Below the pieces are notes generated by a model. It was given only the letters and a program-made list of their open reading frames with translations, had not been told where the DNA came from and ran no database searches. Both the position numbers and the translations under genes were made by a program. Below are positions 6,055-8,013 of a stretch of 8,013 nucleotides of DNA, one piece after another. Every line of letters starts with the position of its first letter. The first letter of the stretch is position 1. The DNA is from Dehalococcoidia bacterium (GTDB lineage: Bacteria > Chloroflexota > Dehalococcoidia > GIF9 > AB-539-J10), in assembly GCA_023229725.1 (NCBI GenBank), contig JALNYR010000124.1, positions 1-8,013 of the forward strand, in the 5' to 3' direction.

Positions 6055-7518
6055 ATGCCTGCCAACGCACCCAACACTCTCTCCATCCACGAAGCGCAGT
6101 CTCTGCTCCGCTCCCGACAGCTCTCTTCTCGCGAACTGACGCAATCGTGCCTCGCGCGCATCCACAGTCTGGAGCCGCGGCTACGCGCGTTGCTGGCCGT
6201 CTGCGACGAGCAGGCTCTGCAGCAAGCCGGCGAAGCAGATCGCATCCTCGCGGCCGGCAACCCCGCGCCTCTCACCGGCATCCCGTACATCTCGAAGGAT
6301 GTGTTGTGCACGAAGGGCGTCCCGACCACCTGCGGTTCACGCATTCTCGAGGGGTTCGTGCCCCCGTACGATGCTACGGTCATCCGCAGACTGCGGGAAC
6401 AACATGCGGTCCTGCTGGGCAAGTCCAACATGGATGAGTTCGCCATGGGCTCCTCGACCGAGCACTCAGCCTACTTCCCCACGGCCAATCCGTGGCGACT
6501 TGATCGCGTCCCGGGTGGAAGCAGCGGCGGTTCGGCCGCCGCCATGGCAAGCTGCGAGGCGCTCTTCACGCTCGGCTCGGACACCGGAGGCAGCATCAGA
6601 CAGCCGGCCGGCTTCTGCGGCGTCGTCGGACTGAAGCCTACCTACGGACGTGTCAGCCGGTACGGCCTCGTAGCCTTTGCGAGCTCTCTCGACCAGATCG
6701 GACCATTCACGCGCGACGCCGAGGACTGCGCCATAGTGATGAACGCCATAGCGGGCCCCTGCGAGATGGACGCCACATCGTCTCCTCTCCCTCCTCCGGA
6801 CTACAGGACGGCGCTCAAGGGAGACATACGCGGACTGAGAATCGGAGTGCCGCGGGAGTACTTCATCGAGGGCATGCAGGCTGAGGTGCGCCGCAGCGTG
6901 GAGGAGGCGATCCGGCTGCTTGAGCGCCTGGGCGCAACCGTCGACTGGGACGTCACTCTCCCCTCGACGTCATACGCGCTCGCGGCTTACTACATCATCG
7001 CCCCGTCGGAGGCCTCAGCCAACCTGGCACGCTTCGACGGCGTCAAGTATGGCCTCACGCGAGACGGTGCAACCGCTGAGGAAATGGTGATTGCGAGCCG
7101 GGGCGCCGGGTTCGGGCCCGAGGTGAAACGGCGCATCATGCTCGGCACGTATGCGCTTTCGTCCGGCTACTACGATGCCTATTACCTCAAAGCCCAGAAG
7201 GTGCGCCACCTCATCCGGGCCGAGTTCGACCGAGCCTTCCAGTCGTGCGACGTGCTCGTGACGCCAACGTCGCCCACGGTCGCCTTCCCTCTCGGCTCCA
7301 AGCTCGACGATCCCATCCAGATGTACCTCAGCGACGTCTTCACGCTGCCGGTGAACATCGCCGGCATACCGGGGCTCTCGCTGCCGTGTGGATTCGTCGA
7401 CGGCCTCCCGGTTGGCCTCCAGCTCATGGCGAACCGGTTCGACGAGGAGGCGTTGCTCCACGTCGCCTACGCGTACCAGCAACAGACCGACTGGCATCTG
7501 CGGCGACCGTCGCTCTGA
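6055..7518 (+). CDS. gatA: Asp/Glu-tRNA amidotransferase, subunit A (glutaminase)
   Basis: GatA is the amidase-signature subunit that hydrolyses glutamine and supplies ammonia. GatB then uses it to amidate Glu-tRNA(Gln) or Asp-tRNA(Asn) in the cytoplasm. The 487-residue product is full length. The Ser-cisSer-Lys triad is intact: Lys81 in YISKDV, Ser156 in GGSSGGS and Ser180 in GSDTGGSIRQPA. These sit two residues later than the positions I recall for Staphylococcus aureus GatA (79, 154, 178). Other GatA landmarks are LLGKSNMDEFAMGSSTE at 120-136, GLKPTYGRVSRYGLVAFASS and IPREYF-like GVPREYF. AAGGA at 6042-6046 lies 8 bases before ATG 6055 and supports that start. An in-frame extension upstream would run through gatC in another frame and is not real. 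gatB does not follow within the window, where a putative redox protein gene comes next after 69 bases. Confidence 0.96.
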   Translation: MPANAPNTLSIHEAQSLLRSRQLSSRELTQSCLARIHSLEPRLRALLAVCDEQALQQAGEADRILAAGNPAPLTGIPYISKDVLCTKGVPTTCGSRILEGFVPPYDATVIRRLREQHAVLLGKSNMDEFAMGSSTEHSAYFPTANPWRLDRVPGGSSGGSAAAMASCEALFTLGSDTGGSIRQPAGFCGVVGLKPTYGRVSRYGLVAFASSLDQIGPFTRDAEDCAIVMNAIAGPCEMDATSSPLPPPDYRTALKGDIRGLRIGVPREYFIEGMQAEVRRSVEEAIRLLERLGATVDWDVTLPSTSYALAAYYIIAPSEASANLARFDGVKYGLTRDGATAEEMVIASRGAGFGPEVKRRIMLGTYALSSGYYDAYYLKAQKVRHLIRAEFDRAFQSCDVLVTPTSPTVAFPLGSKLDDPIQMYLSDVFTLPVNIAGIPGLSLPCGFVDGLPVGLQLMANRFDEEALLHVAYAYQQQTDWHLRRPSL

Positions 7519-7587
7519 GCCACGTCGGGCCGGCTTCCGGCATTGAGTCGACGTACGAAGGTACGAGTATCTCGAAGGGAGGGAACG

Positions 7588-8013
7588 ATGACAGACGACG
7601 TCTTGGCGCAGGCTTCCCGTGTGGCGGCGGACTCGGAACGGCAGTTCTGGGGTTGTTCACAGGCAGTGCTCGGCGCGCTGCAAGAGACTCTCCACATCGG
7701 GAACAACGAGTCATTCAGGGCGGGGACCGTGTTGTCTGCCGGAGTGGCGCGACGTGGTGAGACCTGCGGCGCGCTCATAGGCGCCCTGATGGCGCTCGGT
7801 GTCGCATGCGGAAGGAAGCAGATGCCCGACAAGGACGCCTACAATCAAGCCATGGACCATGCCCAGGACGTAGTCAACGCGTTCAAGTCGGGGATAGAGA
7901 GCAGGTACAAGCTCGCCGCTCCCCTCGAGTCCACGATGTGTCCCGAGATCCAGACGAGACTGTACGGGCGGTCCTTCCGGTTCATCGAGCCTGCAGAACG
8001 GAAGGCGTTCAAA
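7588..8013 (+). CDS. C_GCAxxG_C_C family putative redox protein (3' end beyond the window)
   Basis: The frame is open from ATG 7588 to the window edge (142 codons, no stop). AAGGGAGGG at 7575-7583 supports the start. The product begins MTDDVLAQASRVAADSERQF. It has four cysteines: Cys23 in FWGCSQAVLGAL, Cys60 in GETCGALIGALMALG, Cys74 in GVACGRK and Cys118 in TMCPEIQ. The CGAxxG core at 60-65 with flanking single cysteines is the hallmark of the C_GCAxxG_C_C family, described as putative redox-active proteins of about 140 residues without a firmly assigned reaction. There is no signal peptide or membrane segment, so it is probably cytoplasmic. The family is often found in anaerobes, by my recollection. 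Since no strong terminator separates it from gatA it may be read through from gatCA. Only a short C-terminal tail is probably missing. Confidence 0.85.
   Translation, partial: MTDDVLAQASRVAADSERQFWGCSQAVLGALQETLHIGNNESFRAGTVLSAGVARRGETCGALIGALMALGVACGRKQMPDKDAYNQAMDHAQDVVNAFKSGIESRYKLAAPLESTMCPEIQTRLYGRSFRFIEPAERKAFK

Noticed and set aside
7543..7570. TTGAGT as a possible -35 for the C_GCAxxG_C_C gene
   Set aside because: No recognisable -10 occurs at 16-18 bases spacing. The nearby GTACGA duplicate (7553-7566) is too short to call a repeat.

Overview
This is a GC-rich bacterial window (roughly 60-65 % G+C by eye). It is densely packed with housekeeping genes on both strands and shows no mobile element, tRNA, rRNA or CRISPR. 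The glutamyl-tRNA synthetase has a style I associate from memory with Chloroflexota/Dehalococcoidia-like bacteria: PHVGN, MRADEW.SSTP and MILGPDKSKLSKRHGA. A Thermus EF-G-2-type second EF-G and gatCA/etfBA genes fit that placement. It is an inference, and other deep-branching GC-rich lineages remain possible.

Layout. Positions 1-84 hold the last 27 codons of an unidentified plus-strand gene. A tight plus-strand cluster follows: gltX (143-1615), etfB (1633-2442) and etfA (2468-3463). The gaps are 17 and 25 bases, which suggests one transcript. It ends at a perfect 13-bp GC hairpin (3492-3521) flanked by T-rich tracts on both strands, so the hairpin can also stop the convergent minus-strand gene. 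That gene (5589-3559) encodes a full-length, five-domain EF-G paralogue with non-canonical GTPase motifs. Between its GTG start and gatC lie two divergent sigma70-type promoters, back to back. To the right, gatC (5729-6016) and gatA (6055-7518) encode two subunits of the tRNA-dependent amidotransferase. They are followed by the truncated start of a C_GCAxxG_C_C family putative redox protein (7588 to the window end).

How the genes fit together. GltX charges tRNA with glutamate. GatCA, with a GatB encoded elsewhere, would convert Glu-tRNA(Gln) and/or Asp-tRNA(Asn) to the amide form. The EF-G paralogue acts on or near the ribosome. EtfAB is a soluble electron carrier and the C_GCAxxG_C_C protein may also be redox-active, so the window mixes translation and electron-transfer functions. 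I do not see a clearly new system. The points most worth a second look are the altered GTPase residues of the EF-G paralogue, the Leu in the EtfA QTGK-type motif, the missing fourth zinc ligand in GltX, the predicted 13-base leader of gatC and the absence of gatB next to gatCA.
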